A DNA stretch of 17,253 nt, from NCBI GenBank assembly GCA_027579435.1, contig JANBPK010001167.1, positions 1 through 17,253 on the forward strand, read 5' to 3'. The notes beneath the pieces are model-generated. The model was not told the DNA's origin. It saw nothing but the letters and a program-made list of their open reading frames with translations, and made no database searches. This document shows, one piece after another, positions 1 through 9,640 of this stretch (position 1 is the first letter of the stretch; the number at the start of each line of letters is the position of its first letter). The position numbers were made by a program, and so were the translations under genes. This DNA is from Candolleomyces eurysporus (Eukaryota > Basidiomycota > Agaricomycetes > Agaricales > Psathyrellaceae).

Positions 1-1
1 G

Positions 2-154
2 ACGAGCAGCACGAGGACATCATCAACCTCATTGGCGCCGGCGACCACTACCAGCGCCCCGGCCCAAAACACGAACGCCGCTATGCACCTCGGCGCAGGC
101 TCCGAGGGCTTGCTTGCTGCTATCGCCGCTGGCGCTCTTGCCGCGTGGTTGTAA
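2..154 (+). CDS. 3' end of a likely GPI-anchored, Ser/Thr-rich surface protein (partial)
   Basis: Only the last 50 codons are inside the window; the gene enters from the left edge in the frame that starts at base 2 and stops with TAA at 152-154. The visible part is rich in Ser, Thr, Ala and Pro, as in O-glycosylated fungal wall or membrane proteins. It ends in a run of small residues (GAGSEG) followed by a short hydrophobic tail (LLAAIAAGALAAWL) reaching the stop, which is the layout of a GPI-attachment signal. The protein would be secreted through the ER and tethered to the plasma membrane or wall. Its catalytic or binding domain lies outside the window, so the family is unknown. The other forward frame is also open here but gives an Arg/Cys-rich sequence unlike a protein end. 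It converges with the helicase gene that ends at 465. Confidence 0.65.
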   Translation, partial: TSSTRTSSTSLAPATTTSAPAQNTNAAMHLGAGSEGLLAAIAAGALAAWL

Positions 155-464
155 AGTTTCAGAACCCTGGACCTTCCATTCATAACAGCCTTGGACTCTG
201 TAGATCACGCTATATTAGCCTGTAATTCACCTTGTTAGCCCCGGAACACTGTCACGTCTGGACCCTTATAACGATCATCTAGGACATATTTGTTTGTTAA
301 TTAGCAACGTTTTTTNAGTACAATTGAGAGAATTACGCCAGACGTGTGTCCAGGGAAGCGAAGGGAATTCAAATAAAGTTATAAAAGGCAATCAGCGGGG
401 CGCACCACGCAGAAAAGTCGCAGCGAAGTCTGTGACATCGAACTTGGTATAAATCAGAACGGCG
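155..464. other. Convergent intergenic region (shared 3' flank)
   Basis: This stretch separates two genes that end towards each other, so it should hold both 3' untranslated regions. It is AT-richer than the flanking coding sequence. AATAAA at 372-377 on the plus strand is a possible polyadenylation signal for the left gene, though it lies more than 200 bp after that stop. There is one undetermined base at 316, after a T run. I see no RNA gene or extra ORF. Confidence 0.5.
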
Positions 465-3400
465 TCAGGCGTCGGACAGCTCGGGAGTGTCACGATTGGG
501 GCCGTTTCGCTGCGCTGGTGGATCCACCCTAGCCGGGGTCATACCAAATAGCTTGAACTCAATCAGTATCCCGCACGTTGGAGTACCCCGGTATACCAAA
601 CTCACATATTTGATGTCCTTCACACTAAGCTTATGCAATTTGGCTCCTGTCCCTTCTCCTAGCGCAGCCTCAGCAAGTCCGACCTTGACATCTTGCAGTC
701 TCAGCATTCTGAGAGAAGCGGAATCAGTCAAAGAGAGTTTGATGTCGATCATGGCTGTACGCACCGTTCCTCGATGGTGTTTTGAACGACCAAACGCTTC
801 ACAAAGACGGGTTTGTCCTGCCCGATTCGATGGCAGCTGAGTGTAAAGGATGTTGGTTTGGGAAGGTACGGCGACCGGACGAGCTGGACTTACCGATCGT
901 AGGCTTGCGATTCGGCAGCGTAGTTCCACGAGAGGTCCATGCTTCGTGCTTGTCATCAGCATCAAGCCTTACAAAGGATTGCCTTGCGACTTACTTCACA
1001 ACCCGATTAGCCACGGTTAAGTTCAGTCTAGAGATGGTTTATCAGTCTTCGATGAGATTCAACAGCGCTTCGGCCATCTTACCCAACACTTCCACATCTC
1101 GTGCTGTAGAGGTTGGCATCAGCAATCGATTCTTCATGGAACCACTCCAACATACCTGATTAATATGATCCTCGGACTACCAGGCTGCTTGAACGTCGCA
1201 AGGGTCTGATCCCTAGAGACACGGTCCATCTTTCCGTCAAATCGCAGACTGCGGACTCCATGACGCGACAGTAAGATCTCGAGCAAATCCAGCATGGATG
1301 TCCCTGAAGCAACGGGATGATGAGCTCATACTCGACGCAAAACGTGAAACGTCGCAGGAGAAACTCACACTGAGAATAACATATAACCTTGTCCCCAGAG
1401 GCGTCCCACTTCTTCAAGAAACTCACCAAGGCCTTCATCTTTGCGCTGGGCTCCATATCATCGTCTCCACGACTCCAGGTCGCAATAACCGAATCCGATA
1501 GACCCTTCACCGAATTTTCCTTGTCTTCATCTGAAGACTCAGCATCACTGCCAAACGAATCGCGAGCCTTCTTGCGCCGCCTGGCAGGGGTGACCGCAGA
1601 GACCTCGACATCCGAACCGTCGTCTTTGGCCTTTCGCTTGCTGCCACTGACTTTGCGTTTCGATGGTGACATTCCGACGAACTCAACGTCAGAGTCGGAG
1701 TTGTCGAGTCCACCGCCCTGGCGTTTGGTCGCTTTGCGTTTAGATGGGGACTTGCCTAGGAATTCGATGTCTGAGGAGTCGTCCTTCTTCACCGCGGCTT
1801 TTCCTTTGTTCCGAGACTTGGAGGACTTGGGAAAGACGGGTTTCTCCTATGATATGTAAGTCGTAAGCAGACTTGTCCATCGTCGGAACTTGGCAAAATC
1901 TTACCTCGTCAGACGAGCTCACGACCATCTTCTTCTTGCCCTTCTTGTCCTTGCTGGGAGCAGGCTTTTTCTTGAACACATCCATAATATCAGGCAATTC
2001 TTCGTCAGAATCGCTCAGCTCGATGATCGAGCTAGCGGGCGAAGGCGGCTCCGCCTTCACCGGTGAGTAAGAGCGCTTCCATTTCCTGGAGCTCTGTTTT
2101 TGCTTCCTCTTTGAACGGGCATAATTCGTCAACTCCTCGTCCGTAGGTTCGAAGGCAGCCGATTTGAAAATCTTCGGGTCCCCCATGTCGGTCATTTTCT
2201 GGCAGGTTGGGCCTGGAAGATATGAGTTAGTAAAGTGTCGGTGTCACCAGATCTGAGCGGATAGAACGAACAGGGTCGAAGGCCCTTGGCTTCTGCCTCT
2301 TCGAAGGCTTTCTCTGCGGCAAGATTTTCTTTTTCGTTGCCATATCCACTGCGAGAGGCTATGAGGTCCACGACTGGCTAAACATAGATAGAGTTACGCA
2401 CAAGATTCCATTGTGGGCGATGGGCGCGTTCCGGGTGTTGAGAATGCATTCTAAGACCGAGGTGTCAGTCCGTGATTCGTAATCGGTGCAAAAGGGGGTT
2501 ACCGTAGCACAGTTCGTGCCCGCAAACCAGTACATAAGCGGTCTCCTTGCTGAAAGCTACAAGGAAAAGAGTTAGAAATCTGAAAACAGAATAAATTTCG
2601 AAGGAACCACACATACTTTCTGAACATTGGGGACAGCATGGAGCGGAAGCGTCGTCTTCATCGGAGAAGTCCAAAAGCTCAGTTGCAGCAGCACGAACGA
2701 GGAATTCTTGTCGGATTGTGTTGACCCATGGATGCCCCATCGCCTTGCGGGCACGGCTCAAGTCTTTTTCAAAATCGGTACCCATGAGCAGGGTAGGGTC
2801 TTCGAAGCCGGCGGTTTGAGACTACAAGGTACTGAGTTAAGAATCCCATCATCCATAGGGTCACAGAACTTACAAGGATAAGATGGGGATGGCAGCACAG
2901 TTGCCGGAGACGCAGAATCATAACCTATATATTAGACAGAATCAATGACTGGTGGCCAAGATAAATAAAACAATTCAACGAACCAATACTGCAGCATGAC
3001 TGGTGAAGAGGGTTGTGGTCATTCGTCAAGCATAACATCGAGAAAATACTCGACTTACTTTTTTAGTAATGTTCGCTCTCTAATGAACTTATTCAGCTTG
3101 ACTTTCGTGCGCTGCTCGAACGAATTGTAAAGCTAAATAGATTTATATCAGAATCACGTCTATGAGAAGATATTTGAGCTTACATCACGCTCTTCGCGGC
3201 TAAATTCCAGCCTGACTAGCTCAATTTCTTTAGGAGGCAGCTGGAGAATCGGTTTGCCTTCCAAATCGGAATCTTTCGTTCTACGAAGCAACAACGGCTT
3301 CAGAATGACTTGCGATCGCGACCCTGGAACACTGTCAGAGCTACCACTGGCTAATATTTAGCTATCGTACCGGCAAGAGGTGCATCGAAGAGTTGGACCT

Positions 3401-5160
3401 TGGCCTTGAAAAGGCGGGTATCAGTAACATGCGTTCATAAGAACTCGAGGGGAGACTCACGATCCATTCATTAAATGAATCCCAGTCATTCCAAGGTTCA
3501 AAGTGGCCGAACCGCAGCAGGCCGTAAAGATCCGCCCTAAGAGAAAGCTTCAGTAGCGAACTTGAACGCAAGGCGAGTCCCTCACAAAGTGTTCGTAACT
3601 GGGGTTCCAGTCAACATCCACCGGTATTTGGCTCTGACCATGGCCATGCTCAGACTGGCACGTGTCCTGCGGTTTCGAATAAACTGAGCTTCGTCCGCTA
3701 TCACTCGATAGAACGTGGTCCGTGCTAAGACCCCTCTAAAGGAGAAGATCAGATCGAGGTCACTGCTATTCGGCCAGCAAAGTCGTTACCCATTCGTCGC
3801 TACCCATTCCGCCTCATCTTCAGGCTCAACATGACCTGCAATCCAGAAGTCCGTGCAGAGGGTTTGATACGAGGTGATGATCACCTGGAGGTCATGAAAA
3901 CGAGAACACAGTCTGTACAGAATCGAACTCACATCTTTCCTCTTAACCTGAGATTCTTTCTGTACCAACCGTTAGAGTTGAGGTAGCCTCGTTTAAATAG
4001 ACACCTACTTTCAACTTGTCTTTACCATGATGGATATGGACGGTAAATAGCCCGTTTGTCTTAGTTTCGATTTCATCTTTCCACTGTCAGTGAATAAGTC
4101 AGAGGTTGAATCAGCGATCCAACCTAATCGAAACCGACCTGTTGCATGAGGGCGGCGGGTACTACAATAAGCGTTGTCTTGTGTTCTTCTTTGTGATCGG
4201 GCATATTCTTGGACATAAGTGCAATCATTTGCACAGTTTTTCCTGTCGATTCTTTATAAGGATGCGGCCGAGTCCCAAAAACAACGCTACACACCGAGTC
4301 CCATGTCGTCCCTGGGTGGCGTCAGTTGCGGTTCGAGAAGAATTCAAACGGGACTCACGCTAGAATACCGCCTTTGGCCCTTGACTCTGTCTCCATCTTG
4401 ACCATCCTTTGGCGCTAATTAGTAAGGCTGGTGAACATAGGGGCAAAGGAAACGATAGCGGATCCCGGGAGTTTGGCCAACGACAGGGCTGTGCTCCATT
4501 GAAAATGGCCAAGGTGAAAGGGGACGTACCACGCAACTCCAATCGCTTGGTGTCCCAGAAGCCGGACTTCAAGGCCAGGCAGAATATCCTTCGGACTGAG
4601 TGCTGTTGAGAGAGAGAAGCACAGCAATTGGAGGAAGTTTACCTTCGGAGTCCAAGAAATTGCATGGAGTTCTGTACGTCCAAGCCTTGGCTATTATTGT
4701 CGAGCTCCTTTGACACGAATTCTGCCAATCTGAACAAGCATGAAAAGCACGAACGTTGAGAATGGGATAACGACTCACTTCAGGCTCTGGTCCGGCCCTC
4801 CCATATCTATAGGGCGTAAAGGGGTTTCAGTGTCGTAGTTCAGATTGAATCCCCCAGCAACAACCCTCGTGGGGTTGTTCAACGCGTTTGCGGCTAGTTC
4901 AACTACCGACAGGTCGGCATCGCCGTCTGAATCTGAGCCTCGATTAGCACCAAGCGACGCGTTTTTTCTCTGAGCAGGATCGCACCATAGTCCATTTCCA
5001 CATTTTCCCGCTGCTTCGCCAGTGCAGCTGCGAAAGCCTCGTGGATGGTGGGCTGCATTGACCCACTCGCTTGCTGTGAACCTTGCTGGCTGGATTCTCC
5101 AAAGGAGAAGGTTCCCCCACTGGCAGCAAAAGACTGGTCCAAAGCGTCGAGGATACCCAT
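465..5160 (-). CDS. SNF2-family ATPase with internal RING finger (Uls1/Rad5/Rad16-like), 29 exons
   Basis: A predicted nuclear DNA translocase of about 1017 residues, possibly also a ubiquitin ligase. Splicing gives exons 5160-4986, 4938-4779, 4729-4643, 4595-4530, 4406-4359, 4311-4295, 4242-4139, 4083-4009, 3959-3933, 3884-3790, 3735-3586, 3536-3461, 3404-3371, 3323-3184, 3132-3059, 2999-2984, 2924-2874, 2821-2617, 2556-2503, 2373-2272, 2212-1905, 1846-1369, 1303-1156, 1103-1083, 1027-995, 941-894, 836-765, 708-606, 551-465; total 3054 nt with phase kept throughout. Seen motifs: Walker A DDMGLGKT (180-187), DEAQ (299-302), LTGTPVTNT, a RING (528-589), an insert with SUMO-interaction-like motifs (648-770), and the helicase C-terminal half from about 830, with FDGKMD and motif VI QAYDRCHRIGQ (927-937). 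The start ATG at 5160 has A at -3. No HIRAN domain is seen and the N-terminus before the ATPase is short (about 140 residues), which argues against a classical Rad5. The choice between Uls1 and Rad16 is inference. Confidence 0.93.
1601..2027 (-). other. Acidic/basic insert with repeated SUMO-interaction-like motifs
   Basis: The insert lies between the RING and the helicase C-terminal half of the SNF2 protein. It holds IIEL followed by SDSDEE (648-651 and on), the classic form of a SUMO-interacting motif. Three related units follow: DIEFLG (from 714), DVEFVG (from 741) and DVEVSA (from 767), each preceded by Ser/Asp residues. The first two are followed by SPSKRK, the third by TPARRRKK. The basic blocks may act as nuclear localisation signals, and the SP/TP and S-D/E sites as kinase targets. 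The motif reading follows the known consensus; binding to SUMO is inferred. Confidence 0.6.
2202..2635 (-). other. RING finger of the SNF2 protein, spread over four exons
   Basis: After splicing, the zinc-ligand series reads CPQC (528-531), C545-G-H547, C550 and CPTC (586-589). The order Cys-x2-Cys, Cys-x-His-x2-Cys, Cys-x2-Cys and the place between the SNF2 N- and C-terminal halves match the RING of Rad5, HLTF, Rad16 and Uls1, where it recruits E2 ubiquitin enzymes. The usual sixth ligand, two residues after C550, is Val553 in my splice model. Residues 552-585 form a Glu/Lys/Ala-rich stretch. Four exon junctions fall in or beside the domain (after residues 533, 551 and 585), so a wrong acceptor could hide a ligand. 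Confidence 0.7.
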
Positions 5161-6151
5161 TTTCCTCTGGTATCTGGCTGGGGCCTTCAAGGGGCACCAA
5201 GATGAGGGGAGGGTGAAGACAAGAAACAACCACTGGCGGAGACGCGCACCGCTAATTGGTCACGCGTTTTGCAGGTCCGAAAACGGCAGGCGATATTGGG
5301 CGGCAAAAGGGTGGCTGTGCCTCTGGTGCCCTTGTCCCTCACCCTGTCGCTGAGTNTCCCTTCGTGGTACGCATCTTGCTTCGTATCCGACCGATGGTAC
5401 TTCGAACTGATACCCATGTGACAGGTTAATAAATGGCTTGTCGATGGTGCTATTTCAAGAGATTTGAGGAGTGAAATTGCGACAGATTCCCAAGGTGTCA
5501 ACCTCAAACAGCCAGCAGGCACTCAGCCACCTTCGCGTTGACACGAGAATTCGAGATGGCGATACGATATCATATCAATTGCCACACTCCAATAGCTTCG
5601 AAAAGAATGTATTCTCACAGAACCGCAAGAACGCACTCTGAAATGGAGTAGCTAAGGAGCCGAATCGCCAGCTGCCCACCGTTTGCATGGTGTTGGGATG
5701 GGCAGAAAGATGCTTATTCATTGTGGGTTCGCGTGAGTCTTCCATTCCATATCCTTTGCTTTGGAACTGAACAAATACCATCGGATATTTTCAGATATAT
5801 ACGCGACTACGAGGGTCGCAAACATCGGGCCAATCGGTGTGACTCTATACACGTTTCGCGCAGCCGGGATGAAGCTTGCATATGGTTCAGCGCTAGACGA
5901 CTCAGAACAACAGTTCCAAAATGCACCAAGAACTAGCTAATTTTGAAGACCGACCAAATCCGGTCAGAACCTCACTTCGTATCAATATCCTCACCATCAA
6001 GCAGGCTAGAATTGATCATCTGTCCTGTGGTTCTCCAGTGCGATGTCGCCGAAAGACCGTCCACAGAAGACGGGAGAACCCACACGTGCTTACCAGTTGC
6101 TCAGATATAAAAACTCCTTCCTGTTTGTATTGGTTTCCTCACACAAAAGAC
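5161..6151. promoter_or_regulatory. Divergent intergenic region between the SNF2 and GMC genes
   Basis: Nearly 1 kb with no supported gene. It must contain the promoter and 5' leader of the minus-strand SNF2 gene on its left and of the plus-strand GMC gene on its right. Seen on the right side are a CCAAT pentamer at 5830-5834, a palindromic CACGTG E-box at 6083-6088 and a TATA box at 6106-6113. One undetermined base lies at 5356. Short ORFs on both strands show no family features and do not splice into the neighbours. An untranslated or short coding 5' exon of the SNF2 gene upstream of 5160 cannot be excluded. Confidence 0.5.
6106..6113 (+). promoter_or_regulatory. TATA box of the GMC oxidoreductase gene
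   Basis: TATAAAAA lies 46 bp before the ATG at 6152, with a CACGTG E-box about 20 bp further upstream. The spacing implies a very short 5' leader, common for fungal TATA genes. The assignment is by motif and position only. Confidence 0.5.
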
Positions 6152-8925
6152 ATGCCTCTCCTTAACACCGCAGACGAAATCCTGAACAAGTCGTTCGACT
6201 ATATCGTCGTCGGCGCTGGAGTATGTCCATTCTCCATTTTTATACGAGTTGTGAGGCTGACAGTTGACTCCTTGATCAAAGACTGCAGGCTTGACGCTCG
6301 CATCCAGGCTCACCGAAGACGAGAAACTCAATGTCCTTGTTCTCGAAGCTGGCGAAAGTCATTATGACGACCCTAACATTGATATTCCTGCTCAATTTGG
6401 AGCGACTTTCATGAACCCCAAGGTCAGCTTTTAATCCTTTCGGAGCTGCTCCTGATTCTCACACTCGCCATATCAGTATGACTGGGGCTTCCCCACCGTG
6501 AAGCAGAAGTACTGCAACGATGCCGAACATTTCTGGCCAAGGGGTAAAGGACTGGGTACTGTCCTTCAAATTTGTTGACGCTTTCGATTATCTATCTCAC
6601 CCTCTTGGCTAGGTGGAAGCTCAGCCATGAACTTCTTCTGCTGGATCAAACCCCCGGCAGAAGATATTGATGCCTTTGAGAAGCTTGGCAACCCCGGCTG
6701 GAATTGGAAGGACTTCGAGAAGTATTCACTCAAGTCGGAGACGTAAGTGGACGCGATCGCGAATTTGACATTAGAGATGAATCACGATCTCACTTTCGCA
6801 TGTCATAGGTTCCACCCTGCTGTGAAGGAGGTTGCTGATGCCTATCCCCACACGTATGTCGAGAAGTTCCGGGGAACCACTGGACCTATCGACGTGTCTG
6901 TGCCTATTCACGCCCATACCATCGACAAGATTATCCAAGAGACACTGGTCAATAGAGGAATCAAGAAAATCGACGATCCTTACGGAGGCAATGTACTTTA
7001 ATTTGACTTGTGATTATCCGGGTTCTTTGGCACTGACCTCCTAACCATCAGATCACTGGGACTTGGATTGCTTCGAACAATATTGATCCCAAGACATGGA
7101 AGCGGTCCTACTCTGCTAATGCCTACTTACGGCCCCATCAAGACAGACCAAACTTCTATGTGAGTGACATGCACTTCTGCCGGTTGTGGGGCTGCTGTTC
7201 TGATGCGGGCCACTAGGTTCTTCCAAATGCCTATGTCGCTCAAGTTCTTTGGTCGTCTGAGAAAGATGCAGATGGCAACCTAATCGCGTCAGGCGTCGAA
7301 TACATCTCTGAAGGCAAGAAGCAGACCGCTTTGGCTTCGAAGGAGGTCGTACTCAGCGCTGGGTCAGTCCCAACTATGCTCCTTGCCTCCATGAATACGA
7401 GCTGATCAGGTGACAGAACGATCAAATCACCTCAAATCCTCGAGTTGTCCGGTGTCGGCCGCGCCGATATTCTTAGCCAAATCAATGTCGAACCGAAGCT
7501 CCTCCTTCCCGGTGTCGGCGAAAACGTCCAAGAGCACCACTTCGCGTGGTTGGTATATGAGCTCGATACCACACAAGCCGACCATCAAACCCTTGATCTG
7601 TTCTTTGATCCCGAATACGCGAAAGAGTCGCTGCGCCTGCAGTAAGTGACATGTCAAACGATTCGATGCACAATCTAATCGAACGTTGAAGTTCTGAAGG
7701 CAAAGGATTGCACCGCACCGGGCTCACTTCGTTCGCTTTCTTGCCACTGACTACGAGAGATCCCGTGGGCACGGCGAAGCTGATCGAGAACCTCGAGAAG
7801 GATATCAAGGAGCGAATCGATCGAGGCGAAATCCCGCCTGCTTTGGCTAAGCAATACGAAATCCAGCTGGCTACTCTCAAGGATGACGGTCTCCCGGATA
7901 TGGAACTCATTATCTTCCCGGGGTACTTCATGCCCAAAGGTTGGTAGACTCACGAAATATCTAGATGAAGCGCAAAAATTGACTTGGATCCACAGAGGCT
8001 CCTGCTCCGGGTAAGCGCTTCGTCAGTATGCTTATCGCATTGAACCACCCGATCTCTCGTGGAACGATTGTGAGTTGGCCTCAATTTCTTTCACGGTGAA
8101 GCCCCTAATCAAGGACGGTCTTTCAAAGCATGCGAAGAGCGATAACCCCCTTGACAATCCGGAGATCAACCCCAACTACTTTAAAGAGAACTTCGGTATG
8201 TTGTCACCATGAAACTGACATCGACTTTTCTGATTAGGTTTCATTTCACCCCATCCACTTACAGATCTCAAGGTGTTCCTCGAGCAGGCCAAATTCGTTC
8301 GCTCTTTGACCGAGACGGAGCCATTCAAATCTAACTGTACCGAGGTCCAGCCCGGTCCTAGCTGTGCAACAGACGAACAGTTGGAAGGCAAGTTATATAT
8401 CCTAATATATTGGGCGTCAGCTGATATCCACTCCCTCCCGTTGACAGAGTATATCAAGACTGGCCATATCACGACTTTCCGTACGTGCCTAACGGTGCTC
8501 CACCCTTCAACTGACTCTGACAGTTTCTCGCAGATACGGTTGGAAGTTGCTCTATGCTTCCTCGCGAAGACGGCGGTGTCGTCGATCCTCAACTTAAGGT
8601 AAGTCAAATATGTCTTTGTTGTCCCGCTTGTCACGGAACATCCCCTGATGGTCTCCCTCCAGGTTTACGGAACCAAGAATGTCCGCGTTGCTGACATCTC
8701 TATCGTTCCCCTCCATATCGCGGCTCACATGCAAAGTCAGTTGCGCTCCTGTCTTCGTTTCCAAGTGTCGCAATGCAATGAGGTACTGACTTTTGGGATC
8801 CCCTAGCGACTGCCTACGTTATTGGAGAGAAAGGTTCGTCCAGTTTGATATGTTCTCGTTGCGTGATGTTATGCTGACAATTGCTCAAACCTGTAGCTGC
8901 GGACATCATCAAGAGTGTCAACTAG
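6152..8925 (+). CDS. GMC (glucose-methanol-choline) FAD oxidoreductase, 17 exons
   Basis: An FAD-dependent oxidase or dehydrogenase of 606 residues that oxidises an alcohol or sugar. Exons: 6152-6220, 6282-6422, 6477-6555, 6613-6742, 6809-6992, 7052-7159, 7217-7362, 7417-7641, 7692-7939, 7996-8069, 8129-8195, 8265-8387, 8448-8480, 8534-8598, 8663-8735, 8807-8833, 8897-8925 (1821 nt, in phase). Seen: Rossmann motif GAGTAG (21-26) joined across intron 1, VLEAGES, first GMC signature GKGLGGSSAMN (93-103), second signature GTIKSPQILELSGVG (286-300), and the C-terminal catalytic pair H543 (in HTVGSCSM) and H586. Their spacing of 43 equals that of glucose oxidase. The length is normal for the family. 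There is no signal peptide and no SKL-type peroxisomal tail, so a cytosolic enzyme is likely. It resembles aryl-alcohol and alcohol oxidase relatives; the substrate cannot be read from sequence. Intron 12 appears to be GC-AG. Confidence 0.95.
8388..8447 (+). other. GC-AG intron in the GMC gene
   Basis: This 60-nt intron starts with GCAAGT after AAG and ends with TTGACAG. Joining at these borders gives QLEEYIKTGH in frame with the family-conserved exons on both sides. The GT three bases further on (GTTATA) would shift the downstream exon out of frame. GC donors with an otherwise perfect consensus are the known minor class of U2 introns. Confidence 0.75.
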
Positions 8926-9640
8926 GTTATGTTGTTGCCTTGATGTCGGATGAAACTTGAAATGATATCTGTGTACCTGATCGCATTCGAAGACAATGTT
9001 TCTTTTTCTTACTGGAAGTCCGGGACCTTCATTGGCCCTGCACGCCATTGGTTTCGTAAGACCGCCTGAGTGGGACCGTTCGTAAATTGTGTGCATAGGC
9101 TGATTTCTTTTGAGACGCTACCAGGACCGCTGCTGCCCTTTCCTATGTCAATAAACCTCCTGCAAGGTGAGTAACGGAATCGGCGGCAGAAGACCGCATG
9201 GTCTATAAGCAGGTACTGGGCTGAGATGCGGACTTAGTCACCGCCACAAAGCAGATATTAATAGCACAACGCCCAAAATCATCTCAAGACTCGGGAGAAA
9301 GCAATGATACTGATGGACCCTTCCAGCGCCTTTACGTGAACCTCAAGTCCAGTCCTTACACCGCGAGTCACTGATCAAAACAAATGCAGTGTGCTGAAAC
9401 GGGTTAACACCATCTTTGCATCTACCGGGGTGTCTACTACAAAATGAGCAAAGCAAGCCCCGCATAACTTTTTCCCCCCACATCACGTTCACGCTGGCTT
9501 CTTGAAGAAAGCCATATCCTTCCGTCCTCTATTTCATCGCCCCCNGACTCTCTTTATTTTGATAGCTAACTTATCGTCCCGATTCCCTCACTGGCCAACC
9601 CTCCCACATTCTTTTAGATTATTCGATATTCACAGAAGGG
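8926..9640. promoter_or_regulatory. Intergenic region: GMC 3' flank and KRE6-like promoter
   Basis: About 700 bp without a supported gene. The left part should be the 3' untranslated region of the GMC gene; AATAAA at 9150-9155 is a possible but distant polyadenylation signal. The right part, about 9470-9616, is strongly pyrimidine-rich on the plus strand, with a C6 run at 9474-9479, a C5 run before the undetermined base 9545, and T/C blocks up to the start at 9641. CT-rich stretches before the start codon are common in fungal promoters. No clear TATA box was found. Confidence 0.45.

Noticed and set aside
487..1159. Plus-strand open frames over the 3' end of the SNF2 gene
   Set aside because: The minus strand splices into SNF2 motifs V and VI here; the plus-strand frames have no recognisable content.
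5187..5522. Minus-strand open frame upstream of the SNF2 start as an N-terminal extension
   Set aside because: It is in a different frame from the first exon and contains an undetermined base. No junction was found that would make a plausible protein, and the ATG at 5160 has a good context.
5921..6367. 148-codon plus-strand open frame at the start of the GMC gene
   Set aside because: It runs through the TATA box and intron 1 in another frame; the ATG at 6152 gives the conserved FAD-binding start.
7427..7953. Overlapping antisense open frames over the GMC gene
   Set aside because: They lie opposite exons 8 and 9, whose sense translation matches GMC signatures. They are products of codon composition.
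316..9545. Single undetermined bases at 316, 5356 and 9545
   Set aside because: All three fall in non-coding DNA beside homopolymer or low-complexity sequence and look like assembly or sequencing ambiguities, not biology.
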